A stretch of 64,000 nucleotides of DNA from Rhexocercosporidium sp. MPI-PUGE-AT-0058 (lineage: Eukaryota; Ascomycota; Leotiomycetes; Helotiales): positions 1,054,001-1,118,000 of the forward strand of contig JAGTJL010000011.1 of assembly GCA_020746875.1 (NCBI GenBank), written 5' to 3'. Shown here one piece after another: positions 1-12,800 of this stretch. Below the pieces are notes generated by a model. It was not told the origin of the DNA. It ran no database searches and was given only the letters and a program-made list of their open reading frames with translations. The first letter of the stretch is position 1. The number at the start of each line of letters is the position of its first letter. Made by a program: the position numbers and the translations under genes.

Positions 1-667
1 GGGAAAGGGAGATGATCCCAGACGATGATGTTTGTATATGTGTGATGGAAGCAGGCACTTATCAGAAAACCTTCGATTCTTGTAGATATATTGTTCATGA
101 AATATACCTTGTATATGCACACAAACATCCGAGGAAGATCTTTTCGTGCCATTCATGATACTCCGTTAGGGTCATACACTCGGTCCTGACAGGATAGCCG
201 GTTTCTATGTACTTAAGGATCTTCGGACTAAGATCTGTACTTGCTCGAAGACGGAGATACTAAAAATCGCTACGGCTTCATTTTGGGAGTCAGCACTCTG
301 CACTTCTGTTGATTCCAAGTTCATAGCCCCTTGCCTGGGGCATTCATGGCTCTCTCGAAACACATTCACCAACCCAGCCTCCAGAAAGTCACAGCTCCCA
401 TGGCTCGCACACTTCCATTTGTACCCTTTAATGATTCACAGCGTGCGTTCACGAAAGTATAAATACTTGGATTTCTTGCTACGAAGCAGACCTTTCCTCA
501 TCATCACCAAAACTCCATCGTCGCGAAAAACTCAAGATCATTCGATCTGAATTGAAATCGAGACTCTGAAATCACTGTGCGATAAATTTGAGAAAATATC
601 TGCCTCCAACAATACATCCATCCAAAAGAAAACCATAAAGGATAGCTAAGAAGAGTTAGTTATTTTC
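1..667 (+). promoter_or_regulatory. 5' flank and probable promoter of the Cys-rich gene
   Basis: This stretch has balanced base composition and no convincing reading frame. A TATAAATA box lies at 458-465, about 200 bases before the ATG at 668, and the interval between them is C/A-rich as fungal 5' leaders often are. Nothing else recognisable was seen in 1-450; it may hold the end of a gene outside the window. Confidence 0.4.
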
Positions 668-1147
668 ATGCCGGGCATTGATTATGATCCATCCGGCTGG
701 GAATGCTGCCGGGTAAGGTCTCTTCCAAACCTTCCAGATCTTCGAAACTCCACCTACTCAATAGACTTAATTCCCCTCCCCCCAATAATTAACCTCTGCT
801 GACAATCTCATTTACCAATTTAGTGTGAGACCACAAACATTTACGGTGAAGCAGGGACCCAGGCTTGTGAGGTGTATTGGCACCGACGCTCGGAGAAAGG
901 GCAGCCGCACGCCGAGCCACGATGTAGAGGAGAACAGTGCCCTAGAAATGGGCGCCCAGCTCATCGAAGGTGTGGGGGCTGCAAGTACACCGACTTCCAA
1001 TGGAGACCTATGTATTACTGTGACGGCAGGGAGCTAGACAATTTCGACTCTTCGAGTTCACATTCCGATGATGGGCCGGGTTCAGAAGCCGAGCAACAGG
1101 GACAGCAAGCTGGCGGCGAAGGACCGGGAGGCCAGCAACAAGACTAG
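668..1147 (+). CDS. Cys-rich hypothetical protein, 122 aa as read (join 668..712, 824..1147)
   Basis: Exon 1 (668-712) and exon 2 (from 824) are joined across a 111-bp intron with donor GTAAGG and acceptor TTTAG; the frame is kept. The protein starts MPGIDYDPSGWECCRC and has an N-terminal region rich in Cys and His (WECCRC, CRGEQC, HRRCGGC, YYCD), suggesting a zinc-binding module of about 85 residues, then a Gly/Gln-rich tail. I do not recognise the family. The TAG at 1145-1147 ends the frame as read, but the same frame stays open for another 225 codons to the TGA at 1823-1825. The true gene product may therefore be longer (see the next entry). Intron and start choice are by eye. Confidence 0.55.
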
Positions 1148-1825
1148 CAACAGAACCAGCAACAAAGTCAACAAGGCTCGAGCAATAGACAGCGAGGCGA
1201 AGCCAATGGATCAACAGGAAGATCGCATCGAAGTTATACTACCCGAAGTAAGCCAACGGAGAAGAGGTCATCCAAAAGTAGAGGTCGTGGTGAGCGTCCA
1301 AAGAGCAGCCCAACATCCACAAGCAGAGACCCTCGAAGCCAGGGAGCGGGTAAATTGGCAGTGCCAGCGCAGCAGGGAACCTTTTGGGACGCGCACTCGA
1401 GCAGCCGTTCGGGAGGAGAGTGTCGGGGATCGGGCAGCAGGTCCCGCGAGTTGCACAAGAGTGAGTCGAAATCTACAGCTAGTGAGTCCCGAGGCCAAAA
1501 ATTCGGAGGTTCGGCAACAGCAGCACAAGACAAGCCTCGGGACATGAAGGGTAGATCTACGGAGCTCCCCAAGAGTAAATCATCATCATCATCCTCGTCA
1601 AAAGAGAAGCCACTAGGTCTGAGAAGTGGAGGAGGTGCAGTAGCCCCGAGTAAGGACCGAGAAGTCCAAAGTCGCTCGTCTGCACAGATCCCTCCTACCC
1701 GAGGACTGGAAAGTAGGCCAAAGACGGCGGCACTCCCCAAGGTTTGGAGTCAAGCTGGAAAGGGAGGGGTTGATGGCGGTCGACATGTTGATAGCAAAAC
1801 AAAAGTCAAAAGTGGACGCTGGTGA
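1148..1825 (+). pseudogene. In-frame Ser/Arg/Lys-rich continuation beyond the TAG at 1145
   Basis: After the TAG the frame of the Cys-rich gene runs on without another stop to TGA at 1823-1825. It encodes a low-complexity tail rich in Ser, Arg, Lys and Gln, including a run of eight or so serines near 1577-1600. The simplest reading is one gene of about 348 codons in which a CAG became TAG; this is a CpA-to-TpA change, the class RIP makes, and an AT-rich RIP-altered block begins about 600 bp downstream. Alternatives are a true stop with a chance open frame (low-complexity GC-rich DNA can stay open), or readthrough. No intron that would remove the TAG was found. Confidence 0.45.
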
Positions 1826-2430
1826 GGCTGGTTCCTGGGGTTAATGGGTGACGTGTAAGTTTGGGGCATTGAGTTACTATCATGGATTTGAGTGGAAGCT
1901 AGTTTAAGTCTGAGTTTATTTGTGAGCATTTTCTTTACTGCGTAGTTTTAGGTAGAATTCATTTGTATGTTACTCGAAATAAATTGCGTTGTTTTCTGAT
2001 AATCTGAAGCACTGATGTTTGTACAGTCTGTTGCAGTGAGCATTAGCAGTAAAATAACTTCAATTCTTACTGTTTTAAGCTGTAGGCTACACAAGAACCA
2101 CCTAACACTCTGCTTGGTGACCTGAGCTGGTTTATTACTTGCTAGATTTTCGAGAACCAAGCGAGCGCCCCTCTCTAGTCCAGCCGCTCCCTAGATCAAC
2201 AACTCTTCTTGCCACCTAGATGATTCGGTAGAAGCTACTAAAGAATTTATTGACTTTTCGAGATTGTTAGAATCATATTGACCACAACCGCCCGGCCAGC
2301 AAATACAAAAAGATAGGCAGTGGAACCTAGTGCTCGCAGATCCGATATTATATACCGGTATTCGCCTCGTAAATATTATAGCTCGGGTTATACAATTTAA
2401 AGTACTAATCTTCATCTCTTTTTTATAAGG
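1826..2430. other. Gene-free transition into the AT-rich block
   Basis: Downstream flank of the preceding gene. Composition drops from balanced to AT-rich at about 2400-2450, a sharp isochore-like edge. No gene or repeat was recognised. Confidence 0.5.
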
Positions 2431-4872
2431 CTTAATAAGCTTATCCGTATCCGAGTCCGCATCTAAGTCCGCCTTTTCTTTTTATACTTTAACCTTTCTT
2501 TTTTTTTCTTCACGTATTTAAACGCTTACTTTACTCTTCTCGCCTTACCCCCGCTTCCGTGTCTTTTATTTCTAAAGATTATTATATTATTAAACATAAG
2601 TCGTTAAATATTCCCGTACTTAATATATCTTATTCTACGTCTAAATATTATCGTTTTATTCTCGTATTAAGTCCCCTAATATCCTTCTTATTTTCCTAAA
2701 TTCTTTTATCTTTAAATAGCTTCTTATCTTTATATCCTTCCCTTCTTATCAAGCAGTATAAGCCTCAATCCGTAAGTTCGCTAATACCTTATTATCTACG
2801 TCTAATACCGCATAAATTGCCTCGTTCAGGTTTACTTATAATTTTCCAATATTCATATTTAATATAATTTAAATTTCAAACTTCAAATTCCTTTTATTAC
2901 TAAACTAATTATTATATTAATCGATATTACCTTATAAGAACGCAGTAAACTCTAATAGCTATAATAAGAGTATCGTATCCGAAGAATCTATTACTTATTA
3001 ATCTAATTATTCTAATATAAAAAAATTATTTTCTACTATCGGATACTTTCTTAAACTATTTAAAGTATTTAATTATATTAATCATTCGTTATACGCAAGA
3101 ATTAAGTATAAACATACTACTTTTAACGTATATAAACGGAGGTTTACGTCCTTTCAAGCTAATTTCGTTAGCGCGCGTTTAATCTTATATTCAAAACAGC
3201 CTTTATACTAAAGTAACTTAAATTACCCGGCAAGCTGTTTTAACTCCCCCGAATCGTTATATAACTTAAGGTTTTAATAAATTCTAAATTCATCTAAGTT
3301 TAATATTTCATAAGTTCCTAATCCATATTATTATTAATAAAGTTTTTAATTAAATAATTAACGCACTTTTCAAGATATAATCCTTAATCCTTAAAGTAAC
3401 TCAGTCGCTTAAAGCAGCCGCTTAAAGGAATCAGCTTAAAGCAGCTTCTAAAAATCCCCCAAAAGCAACTTACATTTTCATTATTTAAAGCAGTTTCTCT
3501 AAAATAACTTATCCCCGCCAGTTAACTAAAACAGCCCGCTTTAAGTAGCCTTTTCAAAACAGCCTATCCCCGCCAGTTAGCTAAAACAGCCCGCCTTAAA
3601 TAGCCTTTTTAAAACAGCTTATCGAAATAAGCTATTTTAATAAGTATAAAGCGGTTATAATATACAGATTTCATCATATAATATATACGTTATTTCTTAT
3701 TTTCCTTTTTAAAAACAAATTATATTATTAATAATAATATTAAATTAATATTCCCAAAGCTTACGCATATATTTATAACTATAAGATTATTATCTTTAAA
3801 TCCCAATCCGCTTTATTTATATTAATATATAAATATAATAAGCCGCACGCTTATTAAAAATCCTCGCAATCCTTTATTTCTTTTAAAAGACTTAATTAAC
3901 CCAGAGGTTTATACAAAAACATACTTCTATTATCTTCCGCGTTATATAAGTCTTCTTTAATAATATAATTTATATTTATATTTCGAAGAACTTAATAAAA
4001 TTTATTTTAACTTAAATATTCAGTACGAATATCGTTGCTTACTATTCATTCACAATCGTATTTTATTAGCGCGTAAACTCCTACAATAATCGAGTCCTTA
4101 TTGGTATATTTACTACTTTTAAATACTATTATAATATTTTGCTATATAAGAGCAGTCCTTAAAGTAATCTTATATATAAGAATTATTAATAAATTATTCT
4201 CCTTTATTATATAACTTACATTAAATATACTTATAATTATCCGTCGTTTCTTTAATAATCTTAATTCTAAAATACTTTGTGCTTTTATATTCTTATTAGA
4301 CTTTAAGTATTATTAGCTTTTAACTACGATATACTAAATATAATTTAAGATCGTGGCTTACGTAATTATCTCGATAGTATTTTAAAGGAATCTTTAAGCG
4401 TTCTTAATCTTAATATTATAGCTCGTAATATAAACTTTATAATAAGTATTATTATATTACTTTTATTATTTTTAATATTTCCTTAATCTATCTTTCCTCC
4501 TTTCTTTATTACTTTAATTATCTTTAGTCGACAAGCCATTTATTTTTAAAAGCTTAAATATCGGCGTAAATAAATACTTAAATATATAATAGCCTATTCC
4601 GTCTTAGTCTACGACCAGGTATTATTATTTTATTCTTAAATCAAGTCCACTAAAATACCGCTTATTTCCTTACGCTCTTTTATATTTAAGTAAGCTTTAG
4701 TATCGATATCTTCCTTTTATATATATTATATCTCACAAGCTTTAATACGTAGCGGCTTTAGTGCTTTTTCATTAACCCTTAGTACCTTATAAATTACCCC
4801 ATTTAAAAGCTCTTAAGAAGTTCTATTCCGTATATTTATATTTATTTATATATTAAACTAACGATTCTGAAG
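2431..4872. repeat. AT-rich RIP-altered DNA, unidentified repeat remnant
   Basis: The stretch is strongly AT-rich, with stops in all frames and abundant TA dinucleotides, as RIP leaves. No domain could be read. At 3507-3618 a unit of about 56 bp containing ATCCCCGCCAGTTA is present twice in tandem with only C/T and G/A style differences, and 3405-3500 carries several AAGCAGCTT-like words. With R1 removed this DNA joins 23255-25000, so both flanks are probably one older repeat. Confidence 0.5.
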
Positions 4873-4877
4873 ATTAT

Positions 4878-5084
4878 TATTAGTCCGTAGGGATTCTTAT
4901 CGATATAGAACTCTAACTTAAGGCCGAAACGGTGGGGTTTCGGTGAGGTTCCGGACCGGTATATAAGAAGCTTTACTTTTATCTTAAAAAAACACGCTTT
5001 ATAATACCTTTGAAATTACTTAATAATATCGATATTTATTTAGGTGACTTTATTATTATATATCCCGGTATAATTATACCGACA
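4878..5084 (+). repeat. R1 5' LTR
   Basis: 207 bp, aligned over its whole length with 23043-23249; most visible differences are C/T or G/A. It begins TATTAGTCCG (TA from TG) and ends CCGACA. A GGTATATAAG TATA-like box is at about 4959-4968. Confidence 0.88.
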
Positions 5085-6646
5085 CTAATTAATAGTTTAC
5101 TTAAAGTATTATAGAACGGCAAAGTTATAATATCGAAAAGTTAAAATCGTAAATAGCGCGAGAAGTTAAGATTTTAACGCCTTAACTTTGCCTTTATATT
5201 TAAATTAATTAAAAGAGAGAGTCTTCTTAGCTTTTAGATATTATAAAAAGTCGAGCGTCTCGACGATATTATTAAAATATTAACTTTAATACGATAGTTA
5301 CTCTTTAATAATTATTAAGTTAATATAAACCCTTTTAATATAAGACTTTATTTCTGTAAACTTATTAGAATTATATCGGAACGGTATTATTACGGAAATT
5401 ATATTAAAAACAAAAGAATTAATTTCGGTAAATAACGGGAAAAAAAACGAGGTAAATATTATACCTTAAGTTTTAAAGACTTAGCTAATAAATAAATTTC
5501 CCGTGGACTTAATAAAATACTTAGAAGACTTTTATAAAGACTTTTATAATAGACGAGTTAAGGGAGAATTCCTTTTTTAAGACTTTTATAAATTCTTTAG
5601 TAAATAAAAAGTCGACTAACTTAAAATAATTAATAAATAAGAGAGACTTTATCTTTATAACGCTTTTAAATTCTATAGAGTTTACGTCGAACAATTAAAG
5701 AGGACCGAGACCGTTAAAGCGTTATACGTAACACTTTAAGTATTATATAATAAGTAGCCGCAAGACTAGCTTCGGGATTAAGCTCGATTACACTTTAAAT
5801 TTATACCGGAATATATACGAGACAAGCTACGGCTATAGGACGGGTAAATCAAGAGTTTTAAGTTAATACGACTAGTTTTACGAACGTTAAAAGTCAGAAT
5901 ATTAACTTTAGGCTAAAAGACGTATACGTTACGGAGCACTTAAGACGTTGCGACTTTATAATATATTATAATAATTAATACGGAGGAGGATTTATATAAC
6001 GTAATTCCTTCGGCGCTTATAAAAGTAAAGAAAGAGTCGCTATTTCTTATTCTTAACCTTATAAAAGGTTTACTTTAATAAAGACTAAATAATACTTTAC
6101 TTTTAAACTTAACCCCGGCACTTTTACTTATCTTAAGAAATAAGTTAGTATTATTATTTAAAATAACTTCGGAATTAATAAATAATAGTAGGGATTCGGA
6201 CCTCTTTTTTTAATTTATTATAAAACCCTTCTTAAAATCTTAAATTAAGTCTTTAGCAACGCTATCGAAAATATATATTAAAGAGTTTTAATATAATAAG
6301 ACGAAGGATTACTTAAATAAAAAGTTATACGTTTTTATTAACTTTTATTAATGCGTTAAAGTTTTTAAAGTAATTTAAAAAAGAGCTTTTCCTTTTATAA
6401 TGCGAGACAAGGTAAGCACGTACTATTATTATTACTTATAAAATAAGAAGTATACGTTTAATTAACTAATATAAGTTACGCGTAATTACTTTAAGATAAA
6501 AGAATAAGCTTAGCGGTTCTTTAGCTAATAGTTTAACCTTAAATTTGAGGATTTTTAAAAGGCCGATTATTAACGCGATAAGTTAATACTGACTTAATTA
6601 AAGAACTTCGCTAAGGAATTATAATATATATAATTAAGTCTTAAGA
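5085..6646 (+). pseudogene. R1 gag-like remnant, before R2 insertion
   Basis: In the plus frame this stretch gives gag-like segments rich in Lys, Leu, Phe and Tyr (for example near 5690-5860, with VEQLKRTETVKALY) broken by TAA and TAG codons. A Cys/His-type block resembling C-x-x-C-x-x-GKH occurs near 6400-6440 but its cysteines are partly lost. Assignment rests on position directly after the 5' LTR; no family-level match can be claimed. Confidence 0.4.
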
Positions 6647-6651
6647 ATAAG

Positions 6652-6848
6652 TGTCGTGCAGGTTATGGTTGGTTGGCTAAGCGAGCCCAATCAAGACTAC
6701 CTAAACCATGGCGCTAGTAAGCTCCCCTATTCAGGGAGCTTAAATACGCTATATATAATAATAAGAACAACAGTTATATACGCAACTGCGCAGCTTTCAA
6801 TTAAATTGATATTCGCCTTTATAGAGCTTTAAAATATATTATACGATA
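6652..6848 (+). repeat. R2 5' LTR
   Basis: 197 bp, starts TGTCGTGCAGG and ends TATACGATA. It is less altered at its left end than the 3' copy. Contains the paired word CTCCCTGAATAGGGGAGC-like inverted repeat near 6722-6740. Confidence 0.9.
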
Positions 6849-6862
6849 GTTATGAGCCCCGT
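6849..6862 (+). other. R2 primer-binding site, half-tRNA(iMet) type
   Basis: Directly after the 5' LTR comes GTTATGAGCCCC. Its complement contains GGGCTCATAAC, the anticodon arm of eukaryotic initiator tRNA-Met. Priming from an internal tRNA-Met-i half-molecule is known for Drosophila copia and yeast Ty5. The match is 11 bases; the element's own priming is inferred. Confidence 0.6.
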
Positions 6863-9800
6863 GAGTTATAAAAAGCTTCTTAGTCGCATGTACACGCCGA
6901 CGTAGCTCTATAAAAGTATTTTATACTGCTGTTTAAAAGCTATTGTAATTTTTTAAACTCGTCGATAACTCTTAAACTATTAAATATTCTCGACGTTATA
7001 TTATTAATATATTTTAAACAGATAATATCACTCTTAAAACTACTTGCGGATTATATTTTAAAAGCACGGAAGGATTAAGCGATATAGCACTTGCGATTGA
7101 ATTTTTATACTGCGTTTATAAGTGCATTAAATATAATAAACCTTATAGTTTTTATAACAGGCCATATTCCAGAACTCCGATTAAAGGCTCTAACGCTTAA
7201 GAGCATCGCTTAATAAGTAGCAAAAATATAATTAGACTAGTATTACGCTAATATTATAACTTAGAAAGCAGTAAACTTACAGCCGTTTTCAACGCCTGAA
7301 TCGTCCGACAAAAATATTTTAATAAAAGGAATAAGTCTAAAAGAAGCTAATCTACCTTTTTATTTAATAATTACAAAGATATAACAGATTTATATAATAT
7401 AAGCTAAGGAGTATTAGTATACGCTGGCTAAATAGACGAGTTAAAATAACAAATATATAGCTTTATATAATTAGCTTTCCGAAACGGTAGACGATTCGCT
7501 CTTAAATTCTGCGATTAGAGAACTAACCGGCAAAAGCGAATTAAGTATACAATCGTTAATTAATATATTTTAGCGCGATATAATACTGTTAGAATCGTCG
7601 GTTTTTATTATTATAATTATAAAATATAAGAAGGTTTTGAAAGAAGTATATAAAAGAAAAGTTAATATTAATTAATAAATAAGAGACTTCTTAAAAGCTT
7701 ATAAGAATATTAAGACGTATAATATATTTAACGTCAAAAGCATTATAGTTCTAAAGAAGTAGCTACGTGCAATAAGAGCTTATATATATTCAAATTAAGT
7801 AAATCTTATCTTTAGTACGGTTATACGCGACGATTAATTTAAAAAAGAGTATAAGTTTACTTTTAATAATTATATATAAGTGCTCCTTGGTATAAATTAA
7901 AAGTATATTATATTCAAGAAGCTTAAGCGTTAAAAAAGAAGAAGCGGTTAATATTCAACTCTTAGAAGAATTAATATTAATACGTCGGATATAAGCTCTA
8001 ATAAATCTCGCTCTCGAGGCCAAGATAGTTTATACTTATACGGCATGAATAATAAGCATTTCTTTAAGTCGCTTAAGTATTAGAGATTACGTTATATAAT
8101 TAACGGAACGACTTCTGAAAGCATGAAGTATATGCTAAATATTAATAAGGTATTAATAACTTATAAGAAGTTGGAAACTGTAGACTTTAAAGAGCTTAAA
8201 ATAACTATAATTAAAGAAAGATAGAAGTATATAATAATTACTAAAATCATCGGAATTAATTATAATAATAACTCTAAACTTATTATAAATGCCAAATCAA
8301 TCGATACCGCTATACTTATAAATAATAAAAGTAAAGGTAAAGCTTTATAAAATAATTTGAATATTAATATAACTATAATCGACCCAAAGCTCTTCGACGA
8401 TATATTCTACGATAATACTTTAGGTCTTAATATTTATATTATTATAAAGTTTTAACGCTATCTTTTATTAAATAGCATTCTTATTAATAATTACGGTGTT
8501 ATTTATTTAATTAATAGTATTAATAAACTCGTCTTTAGTAGTTTCAAACGTATTACGGGAGATATAATTAATGCTAGTACTTTAAGTTTGTCAATTACTA
8601 ATAAGAGTATACGTATCTTCGAAAACGCTTTATATAATCCTAAAGGATTATATATTCGAAATTTAATACTGAATAACGTGGCTATTATAAAAGGGTTTAA
8701 CGTTAATATTATTTCTGAGAGCCTTCTCGTACAGTCGGGGGTATAATATAATAATACTAATACGACTTTACGAGTAAGTAATATTAAAAATAGTTATATA
8801 ATAAGAAACTTGCAACGCAAGTAGAACTTTATAATATTTAAATATAAGCCTATTAATAACTACTCGCGCTCTCTATAACTGCATGCTTTTATAAAAGCTC
8901 GTAAATCTCTTATTATAATAATATACTTAATAATCAGTAAACGATTACACTCTCTTAAAAAGCATACTTTTCAATTAACACGCAGTTTCCTACGACCCCA
9001 GAGTAATATAATACAAATATAGCACTTACGCGCCGGTTACTTTAGTAAAATAGCTTTAAAAGCTTTAGTAAAATATACACGTAATATTTAAATCGATAGA
9101 ATTACGCGTATAAAATGCGAAAGTTATATTATAATATATTTAGATTAATAATTATCGCGCAAAAAATTAAATAATAAGTCCCCGAGACTTTTCTTTAAAA
9201 TCGTATAAGACTTATTTAATTACCTTATAAATTATAATAGGATATATTAGTTATTATTAATTAAAGACGAATATAATAAAAAGCTCTTCGTATATACGCT
9301 TATTAGCAAATCTTAAGACTTTATTATAAGCGTACTTAAGACGTTTGAGATATAAACCAGACGCTAATATAGTTTTATTATATATAAAATCAGGTTTAAT
9401 AATAATACGTTAGTAATTAGTATAAAATATTAGATAAAGTACAATCAATAGGCATTAAATAGTAGTATAAAGCTAGAGCTTACTCCGGTTTATACGTATA
9501 AGCTGAATAGAGGTGTAAAGAGAGCTGGCGGAGAGCTTATTACTAAAGCCTTGAAGATAATAATAAGTGCTAATTTATTATTTAAATTATAGCCGGAAGC
9601 TGTTTTAATAATTACGTATTTTTATAATATATCGCTATTTACTAGAAGAGCTATATAATTGCTAAACGAAGTACTAAAGATATAATTTAGATAATATTTT
9701 CGATAGTACGACTTAAAGGTAATAAAAAGATTACTAATTAATTTAAGGCCTGATTAGAGTAATATCTTTACGTATAGCGCCAAAGCTTACGCGATAATTA

Positions 9801-12800
9801 AAGACCGATAAGCTCTCTGTAATAAGAGAAGCTTTAAGGTTAATTCTAAGAGGCATATTAAATATTTAATTAATTATTACGTAATTAATATATATAGGAT
9901 CTGAATACTTCAGCTAAAACATATAATACGTACCCGAAACGTTATTTTTAATAAAATATAATTCTATAGCAAGTAAGCGGTAGTCGGTTAATTATTATTA
10001 ATATTCAAATAAGTTATTAATATACTTATAGAGCCTGAAGCTGCTTAGAACGCCGAGTTAGCTATCGAACACGTAAAGAATAAATATATATAAGCTAAAA
10101 ATAATATTAAATTAAACGAGCTTTTATTTGACCTGATAGAAGTCGACGAAATTTTTAAGAAGGTAATTTTATACGTAATTACAGAGCTTATAATTCTAAA
10201 GGAAGCGGGATTGCCTGTTCTACGAGAGTACTAAAATAAGCTAATCCCTTTAGATTCACGAGTTAATATATTAAAAGATAATATAAAGCTTAATAATAAT
10301 AATATAAATATTCTAATAATATCAAAAAGCTTAAGTATATTAAGACAGACTCGAAGTCAGATACGACGAAACGAACATTTCGAGCTTAAAAGGAGTATTA
10401 CAAGTAGGAAATAATTATTCCAGATTAAGGGTGCGCATAATTCAATACCTTAAGTTGTAATTTAGAATAAACTACAAGACAGCTAAAGTCAATTACTGCG
10501 CCAAACTAAAGCAACTAGTATAAGCTCAGGAAATGCTCTGGAGCACGAAAACACCTTATTAAAAGAAGATTACGGCGAGCTTAAAAGAAATCAATAATTC
10601 TTTTTAAAAAATATACCGTCGAATATATTATTATAATATCTTTTAAAAGATAATATAACTCAAGAGACCTTCGACGAAATACTTTAAGTATTAAACTAAA
10701 GTCAATTACGCCTTATCACTCGAGCTTAGCGGAGACGTTAAGTAAAAGAGGTAATATAATTGAATAAACGGTTTAAAAAAAAGCTAAGAATATATTCTTT
10801 TACGATAAAAGAGCTCCTAAACGCCGAATCTATAAATTAAATAAATAAGAATTATACGTATATCGTATTTTTTATTATAATATTCTAAAATAATAAGATA
10901 ACGCGTAAAAATAGAAAAAACTACGAAATTATATATATTATATTTGCAGCTGCAGTTAATAGCGAATCGATCAGAGTATAAGTAATTGTAAGCTCTGAAT
11001 TAATATAATTATATTAAGTAAAGCTCTTACGAGTATTAAAGTACTAGAAGGATTTAGAATAGCACTCGTAAGGAGAATACTTTAAGGAAGACGCGCGTAA
11101 AGAAATAAAGAATCTTTAAGCTAAGAAGTGCTAGTATATCGTGCTAAAGGCAAATGCAAAAATAACGCTTATATTATTAAAATAAGTATTTACTTATAAA
11201 GTTAATTCAGCGAGATAGCTTATACGTATTAAATCGCGAGTCGTTATTAAGGGTGATTTGCAGGAAGATGCTATAATATTCTTTATATACGCTTTTACGC
11301 TAATAATAAAGTCTTTTCGCGTTATAATAATTATAATAATATAATTTAATTTAAAAGTTAAATAATATAACGTTATAAATGCGTTTATTAATATAAAATA
11401 AGACGAACGAAATGCACTTATTTATTACTATTTCTCCGACGGTTTTAAATAGCCCGGTATAATTATAGAGATTAATAGAGCTTTATATGGCCTGCGCGAC
11501 TTTCTAGCTTTATAGTATAGCGACTTCTTAATTATATTTAAAAGCCTTAGTCTCGTACCACTTGTAAAAGAGCCTTATATCTTTACGAATAATAAGCGAA
11601 TAATATTTATGGCCTTTTACGTAGATAATATATAAATGCTATATCATAACTCAAACCTTCTTGTAATAACTAAAATCATTAATAGCTTAAATAACGCTTA
11701 CGAACTTATTATAATAGGAGATATAAAATAATTCTTAGGGGTGCGAATTATACGTGATAAATATGCGAAGATAATTACGCTTATTTATAATACGTATATA
11801 AAGAAAGTAATTCAAAAATTTAACTTAGTAGATGGTAATTGCCTAAGCATTCTTTTACTATATTATAACTTAATTAAGAATACCGCTAAGGTAATTACAG
11901 ATTAAGTCAAAGAATACTAAGAGAAGGTCGATTTTATATTATATTCAGTTATTATATTTAAATTAGATATAACTTTTACAGCTTTATAGTTATTATATTT
12001 CTTAACGAACCCGAATTAAAAGTATTTATAAGTTATAAATTAGATTATACGCTACTTCTTTAAAATACGCTTCTTAAGTATTATTTATAATCGTTAAGAA
12101 AGCGAGACGTAGCTTATAATAACTTCTAATGCTTTTTTCGCAAATAATTTAGAAATTAAGCGTTTTTTATAAAGGCTTATTATTATTTTATTTAGGAGTA
12201 TTATATTATAAATAATAATTAAATAAGATATAATTATTACCTCGATAACTGAAGCTGAGCTCTTAGGAGTGGAGCGAACTACAAAGATAGTTATAATATT
12301 ATAAAAGCTTTTTACGGAGATGCACTTTAATATAGGGTGCTTTTGGAATATCTTTTATAATAATTAATAGACGATTAGGCTTATAGTTAAAGAGAACTAG
12401 CGTATATTAATTAAGTTCAGGTACGTTAATATTCAAAATATATAATTACGCTAAGAGTATTAAAAAGGAAGTTTTAAAGTTATATACTTGCTTATAAGCG
12501 AAATATACGCTAATAGTTTTATTAAAAACCTTCTACGATAGAAGTTTGAGATTTTTGTCGTATTATTTAATCTGCAAGACGTTAAAGCGTCGGTAAAGAA
12601 GCTTAATTAAAGCTTATATTTTATTATAAATATATTTTTTTATTTTCTTTTGTATTTTAAAGTACTTTTTAAATTAATATAATTACGTAAAGTATATTTC
12701 TTTTCAAATTATCAAAAAGTAAGAATTCTATTCCGGCCGAAGCTATAATCAAATTAACGTAAGCAAATATAAAAAGGCCCGTTCTTAAGCTACTTATAAA

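Noticed and set aside
2431..4872. tRNA or rRNA genes in the AT-rich blocks
   Set aside because: Scanned for tRNA-like arms and rRNA words; the only tRNA-like match is the R2 primer-binding site.
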